64,000 nt of DNA from Phototrophicus methaneseepsis. GTDB taxonomy: Bacteria; Chloroflexota; Anaerolineae; Aggregatilineales; Phototrophicaceae. The notes below the pieces were generated by a model, which was not told where the DNA came from, did not search any database, and was given only the letters and a program-made list of their open reading frames with translations. How positions within the stretch are numbered: position 1 is the stretch's first letter; every line of letters starts with the position of its first letter. The DNA lies in contig NZ_CP062983.1 in assembly GCF_015500095.1 (NCBI RefSeq), forward strand, positions 5,084,001 through 5,148,000. Direction: 5' to 3'. Below are positions 53,233-61,720 of this stretch, one piece after another. Made by a program: the position numbers and the translations under genes.

Positions 53233-54519
53233 ATGCGTAAATTCGCATTACTTACCCTATTAACCGCGCTGCTGGTTGGGCTCGTACCCGTCAGCGCGCA
53301 AGATGACGTGACCACAGTGCGCTTCTGGACGGCACCGGATCCTAATCAAGAAGTCTTCTGGGCAGAAGCTGTCGAACAGTGGAATACAGAAAATCCCACC
53401 ATTCAAATTGAATGGCAGCCAATCCCAACTGGCGCAAGTTCAGAAGAAGTGATCCTGAACGCGATTGCAACCGGCACCGCCCCGGATATCAGCAACAACA
53501 TCTTCTCCGGCTTTGCCGCACAGATGGCAGAATCCGGCGCAGCCGTTGCCCTGGATGAGCAGTTTGATGACTTCTGGGATGTCGTCGAAGGTCGTCAGAT
53601 GCGCTCCATCGTCGAAAACGGCTGGAGCCTGAATGATCACTATTATGTGCTGCCGCAGTACAGTAACGCTATGCAGTACTGGTGGAACCTGGACCTCGTC
53701 GAACAAGCTGGCTTCAGTGCGGAGAACCCGCCGCGTACCTACAGCGATGTTGCAGCCGTTGCAGAAGCTATTTCTGATGGTGATACCTATGCAATCGGCT
53801 TCCCTGGCCCTGCTAACTGGTGGGATCGCTGGTTCGGCTTCATCACCCTTTACTATGCCGCTGCCGGCGGCCAGCCGTACCTGGACCTGGCAAATGGCGA
53901 AGTCCTGTTCGATAACGACGCGGGTTACGCAGTTGCCAGCTTCATGGACGAAATGTTCGCCAATGGCTGGGCACCGACCGACACCACCCTGGTTGACCCG
54001 CTGCAAGAAGGCATTGTCGCAGGCTTCGTTATGGGCCCATGGGCGATCGCCAGCACAGCAGAAAATTATCCTGACCTGCGTTACGTCATCACCCCGCCGC
54101 CCGTCCCGGACGACTATCCGGCAGACGAACCCATCTACACCTTCGCAGATGCCAAGGGCTTCGTGATGTATCAGCAATCCGAGGTTAAGGAAGAAGCATG
54201 GCAATTCCTGAAGTGGCTGCTGGGCGATCCTGAACTGGATATGCGCTGGCTAGATCTGACAGGCCTGCCGCCAGTTCGTGAAGACCTGACCACCAACGAA
54301 CTCTTCACAACCTACCTGGAAGCCAACCCTGAAATCGCCACTTACGCCAGCCAGATTCCTTACGCTGTTCCCCCGGCGCTGAGTTCAGCAACTATTCCGA
54401 TTCAGCGTATCATGGGCCGTGAACTGACTGAACCCATCTGGCAGCAGACAATCTTCCCGGATGAAGCTATCGATAACGCCGCAGGCGCGATTGAAGATTA
54501 CTTCGCACTCGGCTCGTAA
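53233..54519 (+). CDS. Sugar ABC transporter solute-binding protein
   Basis: 428 aa, secreted: signal peptide (residues 1-22) with no lipobox Cys. Sugar-type family-1 binding-protein motifs: TVRFWTAPDPNQEVFWAEAVEQWN, ATGTAPDISNNIFSGFAAQMAESG, YYVLPQYSNAMQYWWNLDLVEQAG, GFVMGPWAIASTAENY. Trp-rich, as expected for carbohydrate stacking. AAAGGAATC precedes the ATG. Lack of a lipobox means it is either free in the periplasm or held by another route. It is followed by a strong hairpin before the first permease gene. Confidence 0.93.
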   Translation: MRKFALLTLLTALLVGLVPVSAQDDVTTVRFWTAPDPNQEVFWAEAVEQWNTENPTIQIEWQPIPTGASSEEVILNAIATGTAPDISNNIFSGFAAQMAESGAAVALDEQFDDFWDVVEGRQMRSIVENGWSLNDHYYVLPQYSNAMQYWWNLDLVEQAGFSAENPPRTYSDVAAVAEAISDGDTYAIGFPGPANWWDRWFGFITLYYAAAGGQPYLDLANGEVLFDNDAGYAVASFMDEMFANGWAPTDTTLVDPLQEGIVAGFVMGPWAIASTAENYPDLRYVITPPPVPDDYPADEPIYTFADAKGFVMYQQSEVKEEAWQFLKWLLGDPELDMRWLDLTGLPPVREDLTTNELFTTYLEANPEIATYASQIPYAVPPALSSATIPIQRIMGRELTEPIWQQTIFPDEAIDNAAGAIEDYFALGS

Positions 54520-54542
54520 TAGCACCTCTCTGAGGTCGCTAT

Positions 54543-54582
54543 TCCCAGGCAAGGGGGAGGCCTTACGCCTCCCCTACCTGGG
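54543..54582 (+). promoter_or_regulatory. Intra-operon hairpin after the binding-protein gene
   Basis: CCCAGG...CCTGGG and the inner GGGGAGGC...GCCTCCCC form one extended stem (short internal mismatch) with a small loop, 24 bases past the binding-protein stop. No T run, so it is likely a stabiliser or processing signal that raises binding-protein expression over the permeases, as REP elements do after malE in enterobacteria. Confidence 0.6.
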
Positions 54583-54626
54583 ACCAAGGCAAGTAAGCAA
54601 TAGGCAACTAACAGGAAGGTAATGAA

Positions 54627-55766
54627 ATGGCCGCGGTCAGTAAGACACGTAGGCGCATACAATGGGCTGGCATCCTTCTCGTTGCCCCCTACGTCCTCTA
54701 TATGCTGGTATTTTGGGTTTATCCCTTTATATGGGGCGGCGTCCTCTCGCTGCAAAACTGGGTGCTCCCAGGCGAAGCGCCGGGTAGCTATGTCGCCGCC
54801 ATTTTGAACCCCGATGTCGACCCCGAATTCATCGGGCTGAAAAATTTTAAAGATCTCTTTAGTTTTGAAGCGCCACAAGTCGAGCAGGCTGTTTCTGATG
54901 ATGGCGAACTGCTCTACCGCTGCGGGCGCAGCCGGGTCGCAGAATCCGAATTGGGCGAGTACACAGACGAAACGTGTACACCGCTCTATGCCAATGCGAG
55001 CCGATTACTCTCACTAGGTTACAAAGAACTTTTGCAGATCAATCTATTCGGGAACACTTATGTTATTGGGACGCCCTATCCGCTCTTCTGGAATGCGTTG
55101 TGGGTCACAGTCAAGTTCATGCTGATCTTCATCCCAAGCGTTTTTGTTGGGTCAATGGGCTTAGCAGCGATGCTGCAGCGGATTAAATCATTCCAGGGGC
55201 TGTATATCGCGGGTTATCTCAGTTCCTACGTCGTCTCCGGCGTCGCGTATTCAGCCGTCTTCAAGACGATGTTGGCACGTGATGGCCTTGTAGACCGCAT
55301 CGGCGTAGCGCTTACGGGCACCCATATTGGATTCTTTAGCGATCCAAACTTTGCGCTGATCTCCATTGCGCTGATCGTCTCCTGGAAGTTCATCGGCTAT
55401 TATGGCCTCATTTTCCTCAGCGGCCTGAATAACATCTCCAAAGATATTTATGAAGCAGCCAAGCTCGATGGAGCAAACGTCTTCCAACGCTTTACACGGA
55501 TAACGATCCCGCTGTTGAATCCATCGATTGTGGTTGTCGCCGTGTTCGGTATCATCCTGTCTTTCAACATCTTCACAGAGCCATTCTTGATTACAGGTGG
55601 TACACCAAACGACACAACCAGCACCTTTATGCTGCAAATTTACCGCACGACCTTCGAGGATTTACGCGTCGGATTGGGTGCTGCGATGGCGATTGTCATG
55701 GCCGTTATGAGCTTCCTGACGATGATGTTTGTCCGCCGAGCAATCGAACGGGATGTGTCACTATGA
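54627..55766 (+). CDS. Sugar ABC transporter permease 1
   Basis: 379 aa. Six main transmembrane helices and the permease EAA motif (YEAAKLDGANVFQRFTRITIPLLNPS) that docks the ATPase. TM1 (about 14-38) is followed by an unusually long extracytoplasmic loop of over 110 residues (39-155) with two Cys (99, 117) and an acidic stretch; family members normally have about 30-50 residues there. AGGAAGG precedes the ATG. It overlaps the second permease by 4 bases. Confidence 0.93.
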   Translation: MAAVSKTRRRIQWAGILLVAPYVLYMLVFWVYPFIWGGVLSLQNWVLPGEAPGSYVAAILNPDVDPEFIGLKNFKDLFSFEAPQVEQAVSDDGELLYRCGRSRVAESELGEYTDETCTPLYANASRLLSLGYKELLQINLFGNTYVIGTPYPLFWNALWVTVKFMLIFIPSVFVGSMGLAAMLQRIKSFQGLYIAGYLSSYVVSGVAYSAVFKTMLARDGLVDRIGVALTGTHIGFFSDPNFALISIALIVSWKFIGYYGLIFLSGLNNISKDIYEAAKLDGANVFQRFTRITIPLLNPSIVVVAVFGIILSFNIFTEPFLITGGTPNDTTSTFMLQIYRTTFEDLRVGLGAAMAIVMAVMSFLTMMFVRRAIERDVSL

Positions 55767-56617
55767 GTACCAAGACAAAAGATCGCCTCATTACAGGCCT
55801 GGTTTATGTGGTGCTGACGCTGGGGCTGTTGCTCTGGGTCTATCCGCTGCTGTTTATGGTGTTCGGTTCCATAAAACCGTCTGACCAGATCAACACGCAG
55901 TTCTTCCCAACAGAGATTACGCTAGACCACTATCGGCTCATCTTTGCGGGTGGCACAGGCTTTGATCGCCCATTTGGGCAATCCATCATTAACAGCCTTG
56001 TTGTCTCCCTCGCAGATACCTTCAGCATCGTGATTATCGCGGCCCTGGCAGGCTACGCTCTGACCTTCCTGGAGTTCCCTGGACGTAAGCTGATCTATAA
56101 CGGCATCCTGTTCCAGATGCTGTTCCCAACAGTGCTATTCCTGATTCCGCTGTATCTCCTGGTGAGCGGTATGGGGTTATCTGGGACGCTTGGCGGTATG
56201 ATTATCCGCTTCCTGGCGGATGCAACAGCAGTATTCCTGTACTACCAATCATTTAAATCGCTCCCACAAAGTTTAATCGATGCCGCCCGCGTGGACGGGG
56301 CAACTGAACTACGCATCATCTGGTCCGTTATCCTGCCCCTGAGCACATCTGTAACGGCCTTTATCGTCATGTTTAACTTCATGGCGCGCTGGTCTGAATT
56401 GTTATGGGATTTGATTATCACCAGCGGTAACACACAGTCGATGACGCTATCCGTACTATTGGGTACCTTCGTCGGCGGCGCTGGTTATGGCACGTCACAA
56501 TATCTTGGCGCTCAGTTAGCTGGCGCGACGATTTTGACACTGCCGATCATGATTATGTTTGTGGTCTTCCGTCGCTACTTCCGCGAAGGCATCGCGACGA
56601 CGGGCCTCAAAGGCTAA
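55763..56617 (+). CDS. Sugar ABC transporter permease 2
   Basis: 284 aa with six transmembrane helices and the EAA motif (LIDAARVDGATELRIIWSVILPLSTS). Starts inside the stop of permease 1 (ATGA overlap), so the two are translationally coupled. The transporter ATPase is not encoded here, so the importer probably uses a shared MsmX/UgpC-type ATPase encoded elsewhere. Length is standard for the MalG-like subunit. Confidence 0.95.
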   Translation: MSTKTKDRLITGLVYVVLTLGLLLWVYPLLFMVFGSIKPSDQINTQFFPTEITLDHYRLIFAGGTGFDRPFGQSIINSLVVSLADTFSIVIIAALAGYALTFLEFPGRKLIYNGILFQMLFPTVLFLIPLYLLVSGMGLSGTLGGMIIRFLADATAVFLYYQSFKSLPQSLIDAARVDGATELRIIWSVILPLSTSVTAFIVMFNFMARWSELLWDLIITSGNTQSMTLSVLLGTFVGGAGYGTSQYLGAQLAGATILTLPIMIMFVVFRRYFREGIATTGLKG

Positions 56618-56685
56618 TGCTTGCCGATCATACGACTTTAAACGACACAGTTAAGTGACTCATGTTAAGTAAGAAAGAGAAGCCA

Positions 56686-57564
56686 ATGCGCCTTGTACGC
56701 CACCCTCAAAGCCCATTGATGTACCCGAACCCGTTACATCGCTGGGAAGCAATGAATGTCTTTAATAGCGCGGTGGTCCAGCATAACGGCCTTTTCCATA
56801 TGCTGTATCGCGCGCAGGGCGTGGATTTTATCTCACACATTGGGTATGCCGTCAGCAAAGATGGCCTCAAGTGGAACCGCCTGGAAGAACCCGTTATCTC
56901 GCCACATCTAGGGCGTGATGATTACCGGGGCGTCGAAGACCCACGTGTGACGCCGCTCGATGGCAAGTTCTATATGACGTATACCCTTTATGGCGAGAAC
57001 AGCTTTTATCCGATGATCGCCCAGTCCAATAACCTGATTGATTGGGAAGACATCGGCCCATTGGAAAAAGCCGAGAACAAAGACCACGTCCTGTTCCCAG
57101 AGAAAATGGGTGGCCGCTACGTCATCCTACATCGCCGCCCCAAACACATCTGGATCGGTTACAGCGATGATCTCCTCAACTGGACAGATCACGAAGTCAT
57201 CATGTCACCACGTCCTGATAATGGTTGGGATGCCACCAGCATTGGCTCCAACGGCGTGCCGATCAAGACAGAATATGGCTGGCTGCTGTTCTACCATGGC
57301 TACAATGAGGAGCATGTTTATCGTCAGTCCGTGGCACTGCTGGACCTGGAAGACCCGCGTAAAGTCCTGCATCGGCCCAAAGACATCATCATGGAGCCAG
57401 AAGAAACATGGGAGATCAAAGGCGATGTTCCCAACGTCATCTTTAGCTGCTCCGCCAATGTGGTTGGCGATGATTTATACTTCTACTACGCGGGGGCAGA
57501 TCGCCTGATCGGTCTGGCGACGGCCCCACTCAAAGATGTGATTGACTTTGCCCGATTTGGGTAA
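56686..57564 (+). CDS. GH130-family protein (mannoside phosphorylase-like) 2
   Basis: 292 aa from ATG 56686, preferred for its AGAGAAG upstream; ATG 56662 would add eight residues. Propeller and catalytic motifs: RHPQSPLMYPNPLHRWEAMNVFNSAVVQHNGLFHMLYRAQG, YRGVEDPRVTPLDGKFYMTYTLYG (Asp proton donor), FPEKMGGRYVILHRRPKHIWIGYS and WLLFYHGYNEEHVYRQSVALLD. Only about 30% similar by eye to the first GH130 protein, so the pair may act on different linkages or chain lengths. Last gene of the transporter operon. Confidence 0.87.
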   Translation: MRLVRHPQSPLMYPNPLHRWEAMNVFNSAVVQHNGLFHMLYRAQGVDFISHIGYAVSKDGLKWNRLEEPVISPHLGRDDYRGVEDPRVTPLDGKFYMTYTLYGENSFYPMIAQSNNLIDWEDIGPLEKAENKDHVLFPEKMGGRYVILHRRPKHIWIGYSDDLLNWTDHEVIMSPRPDNGWDATSIGSNGVPIKTEYGWLLFYHGYNEEHVYRQSVALLDLEDPRKVLHRPKDIIMEPEETWEIKGDVPNVIFSCSANVVGDDLYFYYAGADRLIGLATAPLKDVIDFARFG

Positions 57565-57617
57565 ACAGCGTCACGGTTTCCGTTGTTAGTTTGTCTGTCG
57601 CTCCTGTTGTTTGATCG

Positions 57618-57649
57618 AAAACCTCCGGCTAATAGGTCGGAGGTTTTTC
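57618..57649 (+). terminator. Terminator after the second GH130 gene
   Basis: AAAACCTCCG and CGGAGGTTTTT pair around GCTAATAGGT, with a T run, 55 bases past the stop codon. This ends the transporter operon. Confidence 0.8.
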
Positions 57650-57822
57650 GTTTATCAGCTAAGTTGTCTCAGCAATATCTATATGGGTGATTGCCACTCC
57701 AAAGAGAGGCAAAGCCCTGCATCATCCATAGAAGTTTTGGACAATCCTCTGTTATAGTCTGTGCGTTGGAATACGAAAAAGACAATTCAACAATTGCTTA
57801 TACTGATATTCTGGAGCAAGTG

Positions 57823-58707
57823 ATGTTAAAGACGACAGAGATTAATATCCGCGACCCCTTTGTGCTGCCCATGCCATCGGAGCAGCAGTATTATCTTTAC
57901 GGCACAATTGGCACAGAAACCTGGGAGGGCAAGGCCAGCGGTATCGATTATTACACCAGCCAGGACCTGGAAAATTGGGAAGGCCCTTTTGCTGCGTTCC
58001 GGCCCCCGGCGGGCTTCTGGGCTGATCGGAACTTCTGGGCACCAGAAGTGCATGCTTATCTTGGGCGTTATTATATGTTCGCCAGTTTTAAGGCCGAAGG
58101 TGTCAGCCGGGGTACGCAAATCCTGGCCGCTGATACCCCAAAAGGGCCGTTTCTGCCCATCAGCGAGGGCCCGATGACACCCCGCGATTGGGAGTGTCTT
58201 GATGGCACCCTGTACGTAGACGCAGAAAAACAACCATGGATGGTTTTCTGCCATGAATGGGTACAGGTCGGCGATGGTGAAGTTTGCGCGGTACGCCTGA
58301 GCGATGATCTGAGCGCCGCAGTAGGCCAGCCACAGCTATTATTCCACGCTTCCGAAGCACCCTGGGCCCAAGAGATCCATCCCAAAGGAAGAAGCGGCTA
58401 CGTGACAGATGGCCCTTTCATGCACCGGCTGTCAAATGGAGAGCTGATTATGTTGTGGTCCAGCTTCAGCACCGGGGGTTACACGGTCGGTATCGCAAGG
58501 ACGGCATCCGGCGACATTACAGGTCCCTGGGAACAGGATGCAGAACCGTTGTATGCGGGTGATGGCGGCCATTGTATGGTCTTCAGGACGTTTGATGGGC
58601 AGTTGCTGCTAGCGTATCATCGCCCCAATGAAACACCCCAGGAACGCCCCTTCTTCGTCCCACTGCGGGAAGAAGGCTCAACGCTGGTCATCGATCAGAA
58701 CGCATAA
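57823..58707 (+). CDS. GH43-like five-bladed propeller glycosidase
   Basis: 294 aa from ATG 57823 (GGAG 7 bases upstream), cytoplasmic (no signal). Typical GH43/68 features: catalytic base Asp in NIRDPFVLPM, YYTSQDLENWEGP, FWAPEVHAYLGRYYMFASF, and an acidic LDGTLYVDAEKQPWMVFCHEW. Likely trims arabino- or xylo-type side chains or acts as a mannosidase/galactosidase variant; specificity is open. It has its own transcription unit after the transporter operon, but its function fits the same glycan-use cluster. Confidence 0.82.
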   Translation: MLKTTEINIRDPFVLPMPSEQQYYLYGTIGTETWEGKASGIDYYTSQDLENWEGPFAAFRPPAGFWADRNFWAPEVHAYLGRYYMFASFKAEGVSRGTQILAADTPKGPFLPISEGPMTPRDWECLDGTLYVDAEKQPWMVFCHEWVQVGDGEVCAVRLSDDLSAAVGQPQLLFHASEAPWAQEIHPKGRSGYVTDGPFMHRLSNGELIMLWSSFSTGGYTVGIARTASGDITGPWEQDAEPLYAGDGGHCMVFRTFDGQLLLAYHRPNETPQERPFFVPLREEGSTLVIDQNA

Positions 58708-58749
58708 AACCAAATTTCTCATCTCGTAAAACCAACTTATCCAGATAGC

Positions 58750-58780
58750 AAAAAGGCCCGTCAATTGACGGGCCTTTTTG
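58750..58780 (+). terminator. Terminator after the GH43-like gene
   Basis: AAAAAGGCCCGTCAA and TTGACGGGCCTTTTT form a perfect long stem with almost no loop and T runs on both strands; it also ends any read-through into the antisense tRNA gene. Confidence 0.85.
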
Positions 58781-58803
58781 CTCAGACACTGTATGTTATC
58801 CTG

Positions 58804-58876
58804 CTGAGGAGGTAGGACTCGAACCTACAACCTTCGGCTCCAAAGGCCGCCGCTCTGCCGATTGAGCTACTCCTCA
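58804..58876 (-). tRNA. tRNA-Gln (anticodon TTG)
   Basis: Full cloverleaf on the minus strand: acceptor TGAGGAG/CTCCTCA with the U1-A72 pair characteristic of tRNA-Gln, D arm GCTC...GAGC, anticodon loop CTTTGGA giving TTG, T arm GTAGG-TTCGAGT-CCTAC and discriminator G. CCA is not encoded. 73 bases. A strong promoter lies directly upstream. With GatB present, this tRNA is probably charged by GluRS and amidated. Confidence 0.95.
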
Positions 58877-58891
58877 TTATTGCGAGAGGAC

Positions 58892-58919
58892 ATTATACCA
58901 GAGTCGCTTAGAGACTCAA
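58892..58919 (-). promoter_or_regulatory. Promoter of tRNA-Gln
   Basis: TTGAGT, a 16-base spacer and an extended -10 TGGTATAAT, predicting a start about 10 bases before the mature tRNA. Confidence 0.8.
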
Positions 58920-58939
58920 GTCAAAATCTTCAATAACCT

Positions 58940-60457
58940 TTACTGTCCGCCCAATGGGTCCGGGTACGCGTGACCACCACCGTAAGAATAGTTTGGCGTG
59001 GCAGTTGCACGCGCTGGCAGCGGCACATCGTATTCAATCGGCAAGAAGCTAATCGCCGCCCGTGTTTCCAGCGTAAAGAGCGCGACCCAACCTTCTCCAA
59101 GGGCGCTCCGGACCTTAACCCAGGGGCTATAAGGGCTGCGTGCGATCAGTTCAACCTCTGTCCCCAGGGGGAGCGTGGTTAGGGCCGTAAAGCTGGCATC
59201 TGGCGCCGCACGCAAATTACTGCCGAAGTTAACCGCAACAACCCCCGTCGTACCCAATGTGCCGGAGCGTTGAGGTGGTTGTGGGGTCGCCTGATAGACG
59301 ACTTCTACAAAACCGGGCTGCCCTTCCAGTAATTCCGCATACATCCAACCCGTTTCACCATTACCAAGCCGGACGTGGTACCAGTCCCGTTCCGGGTTCT
59401 GCCCCAGGATGCTGACGACTTCCCCAGCGGGGATCTGATAGAGCAAGCGCGCATTCGCATCAGGCTCTGTACGCATGTTGACATTCGCTGCTGTGCGTAG
59501 ATAACCAGGCTGCGGCAGCAATACCGGACGATCTAATGCCGTCACGGGGATATTGGCGATACGGCTTGTTTCCAGGGGTACAGCCGGCGAGGGTACTTCT
59601 GCAGGACTGGCAAATTCAGCATCGTTGTAACGCACATCAAGCTGCTGGCCTGCAAATGCAATTTGTGCCTGCCCAAAGACGATGAAGCGCGCTTGCCCTT
59701 CGATCATGATGAAGTGCGTGACATCATTTTCTGTCTGTACAACCAGTGTGCCATTCAAATCTGTCGAAACGCCATTGATGACCAAGCGAGATGCAACACC
59801 ATATTCACCCTGCACAATAAAGGAGCTGAGCGGCAGCGTGCTGCAATGCGAAGCAGTATGCTGTGTCGTCTTCACCGTGAAGGACTGCCACTGTGGCAAG
59901 TTTAAGTTCTGGTCGGTTACATCACGGACTTCAACATCACCGAGGATGAGGCCGTTCATATGGATGTTTTCTTCCAGGTGCAGCCACATCATGCCGCCGC
60001 TGCCATTTTCAAGGAGTGGCTGGCCGCGTACCCAGGCAATATCACTGGCTGAAACGAGCGACCCCGGCAAAGCAATCGATGCCGTGATCTGCTGTGGCTC
60101 AACCTCCGGCGCGAGGCCACCATTGCACAAATAGCCGCTTGGCTGGCCTAAACAGTCTTCGCCTGCGGCTGTATAGAGCTGCTCCAGGGTCACGGTACAT
60201 TGTGCGCTAAGGGCCGCGACATTCGGCGTACTGCTTGGGATAGGTGTCATGGTGGGCGTCAGCGATGGTGTAATCGGAACAGCCGTGGGAATCGAAGTAG
60301 GCTGTTGTGTCGGCGTCACATAGATGACGTTACGGGTAGCTGTCGGCTGTTGCGCCAGGCTGTCAATAGGTGCGACACCTGTTGCGCGCGGCGCGCACGC
60401 CGAAAGCAGTAACATCAGCCCGACAACACCATAAACTGCTTTACGATCTGACCACGT
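58940..60457 (-). CDS. Lipoprotein with SH3b domains
   Basis: 505 aa from ATG 60457. Lipobox LLLSAC (Cys about 21) after a short hydrophobic start; then a Pro/Thr/Ser-rich linker (PTATRNVIYVTPTQQPTSIPT). A beta-rich middle of unknown type is followed by two SH3b-like modules (TAANVNMRTEPDANARLLYQIPAGEVVSILG and VAVNFGSNLRAAPDASFTALTTLPLGTEVELIA). SH3b domains bind peptidoglycan or peptides. The protein is probably anchored outside the inner membrane and binds the wall or a polysaccharide. A Gly/Tyr-rich tip ends it. Confidence 0.85.
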   Translation of the reverse strand, partial: TWSDRKAVYGVVGLMLLLSACAPRATGVAPIDSLAQQPTATRNVIYVTPTQQPTSIPTAVPITPSLTPTMTPIPSSTPNVAALSAQCTVTLEQLYTAAGEDCLGQPSGYLCNGGLAPEVEPQQITASIALPGSLVSASDIAWVRGQPLLENGSGGMMWLHLEENIHMNGLILGDVEVRDVTDQNLNLPQWQSFTVKTTQHTASHCSTLPLSSFIVQGEYGVASRLVINGVSTDLNGTLVVQTENDVTHFIMIEGQARFIVFGQAQIAFAGQQLDVRYNDAEFASPAEVPSPAVPLETSRIANIPVTALDRPVLLPQPGYLRTAANVNMRTEPDANARLLYQIPAGEVVSILGQNPERDWYHVRLGNGETGWMYAELLEGQPGFVEVVYQATPQPPQRSGTLGTTGVVAVNFGSNLRAAPDASFTALTTLPLGTEVELIARSPYSPWVKVRSALGEGWVALFTLETRAAISFLPIEYDVPLPARATATPNYSYGGGHAYPDPLGGQ

Positions 60458-60648
60458 CATTATCTCGATCACGTTCCCTACCGTTGGCAAAGTCGCGCCA
60501 TTGTACCATCGTTTTCGATGCCTGCCTGTACGACATTGGCAAGGCGTAGGACGAATGAATCAGATACGCCCCAAAAGAAGTATGATACACTGCATCTAAC
60601 AAATTTGTGACACTCAGCCCACACAACGCTATGAGGAACGCCAACCCT

Positions 60649-61101
60649 ATGCAAACGATCAACCCACCTTTACGACTCTTAGCCAGCTTCACAGATGCTT
60701 ACGGTACCACGCCCACCCAGATTTTACAGGTGCCGGGCCGCGATATGTGGATGGCTGCAACTGTCGTGGAAACCGGGAAGATCTGCATTGTCGCGCCAGA
60801 CCTTGAAGCAAGGACGACGTTTGATCGGCGTAGTGCTCGCACTCAGCGCAGCACAACCAATCGCCCGCTGCCAAGATGGGCCACTTACTGTGCTGGCGCA
60901 CTGCTAAAGCTGGCCTATGAGCAAATGGAGCTGCCCGGCGCTAATATCGCGATTGTGGGCGCGGAACCCAGTGGGCCGCGTTATGTCTATACACTGGGAA
61001 TGGCATTTGTAGCCATTGTGCTGAATCATTTTCAGCAGGAGTATGATAGTGACCGCTTGATTGACGTCATCGAGGCTGTGCGCCGCGATTACATCTCCTG
61101 A
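60649..61101 (+). CDS. Small protein resembling a degenerate galactokinase N-domain
   Basis: 150 aa from ATG 60649 (AGGA 13 bases upstream; ATG 60631 also possible). Order of motifs parallels the galactokinase/GHMP start: FTDAYGTTPTQILQVPGRD where 'F...FG..P..v..APGRvNLIGEHTDY' is expected, then PLPRWATYCAGALLKLAYEQMELPGANIAIVGAEPSGPRYVYTLGMAFVAIV in place of 'W..Y..G...L...G..i.G.d..i.GdiP.GaGLSSSAAL'. The sugar- and ATP-contact motifs (GEHTDY, GLSSSA) are gone, so it should not be a kinase. Whether it binds a ligand is unknown. The assignment is by eye and moderate. Confidence 0.5.
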   Translation: MQTINPPLRLLASFTDAYGTTPTQILQVPGRDMWMAATVVETGKICIVAPDLEARTTFDRRSARTQRSTTNRPLPRWATYCAGALLKLAYEQMELPGANIAIVGAEPSGPRYVYTLGMAFVAIVLNHFQQEYDSDRLIDVIEAVRRDYIS

Positions 61102-61154
61102 TGGCATGCCCTCTAACGAGCCCTCCCTGAGGCAAAGATAGCCTCATAAGCATC

Positions 61155-61181
61155 GAAAAAGGGCACAGATTGTGTCCTTTG
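61155..61181 (-). terminator. Terminator of the peroxiredoxin genes
   Basis: Minus strand AAAGGACACA and TGTGCCCTTT pair (one wobble) around ATC, followed by a T run; 44 bases past the stop of the gene at 61225. Confidence 0.7.
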
Positions 61182-61224
61182 TGAAATACCTTCTCATGCA
61201 CCTTGCGATACATCTACGGAACAA

Positions 61225-61686
61225 CTATTTGATGCCAAGCGCTGCTAAGCCCTTCTTGATGCTATTCGCCGGGCTGACTTTGAGCTGTTCATCCAGAACA
61301 ACGCCATTCTCGTCAATGATCCAGTGAGAACGGATGACGCCTTCGTAGGTTTTGCCGTACATGGATTTTTCACCCCAGGCACCCCACGCTTCCAGGATGG
61401 CATGATCTTCATCACTCAGCAGATCGTAAGGCAGATTTTCCGCAATTTTCCATTTTTTGTTATCAGCAGGCTTATCCGGGCTGATGCCCAGTACAACGCT
61501 GTTCACAGCTTCGACCTGCGGGAAAGCGTCGCGGAAGCCACAAGCCTGCGTCGTGCAACCGCTGGTCCCCGCTTTAGGATACGCAAATAAGATGACGCGC
61601 TTGCCACGATAATCACTCAGTTTGACCTGTTCACCTTCCTGATTCGGCAATTCAAAATCAGGGGCCATTTCGCCGACTTTCGGCAT
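61225..61686 (-). CDS. BCP/PrxQ-type peroxiredoxin 1
   Basis: 153 aa, cytoplasmic thiol peroxidase. Peroxidatic Cys44 and resolving Cys49 lie in YPKAGTSGCTTQACGFRD; the usual YPKDNTPGCT has TS instead of TP here. N-terminal [32 protein letters not shown] and central DLLSDEDHAILEAWGAWGEKSMYGKTYEGVIRSHWIIDENG are family-normal. Reduces H2O2 and organic hydroperoxides with thioredoxin. It is the downstream member of a tandem pair (35-base gap). Confidence 0.93.
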   Translation of the reverse strand: MPKVGEMAPDFELPNQEGEQVKLSDYRGKRVILFAYPKAGTSGCTTQACGFRDAFPQVEAVNSVVLGISPDKPADNKKWKIAENLPYDLLSDEDHAILEAWGAWGEKSMYGKTYEGVIRSHWIIDENGVVLDEQLKVSPANSIKKGLAALGIK

Positions 61687-61720
61687 ATCTTTAACTCCTT
61701 ATAGACGACGCAGCGCTGTA

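Noticed and set aside
53440-54204. 254-codon open frame antisense to the sugar-binding protein
   Set aside because: Shadow of a strong gene; no start signal or family motif.
55305-55320. AGCGCTTACG as a second LacI operator
   Set aside because: Only one half matches and it lies inside the permease coding sequence.
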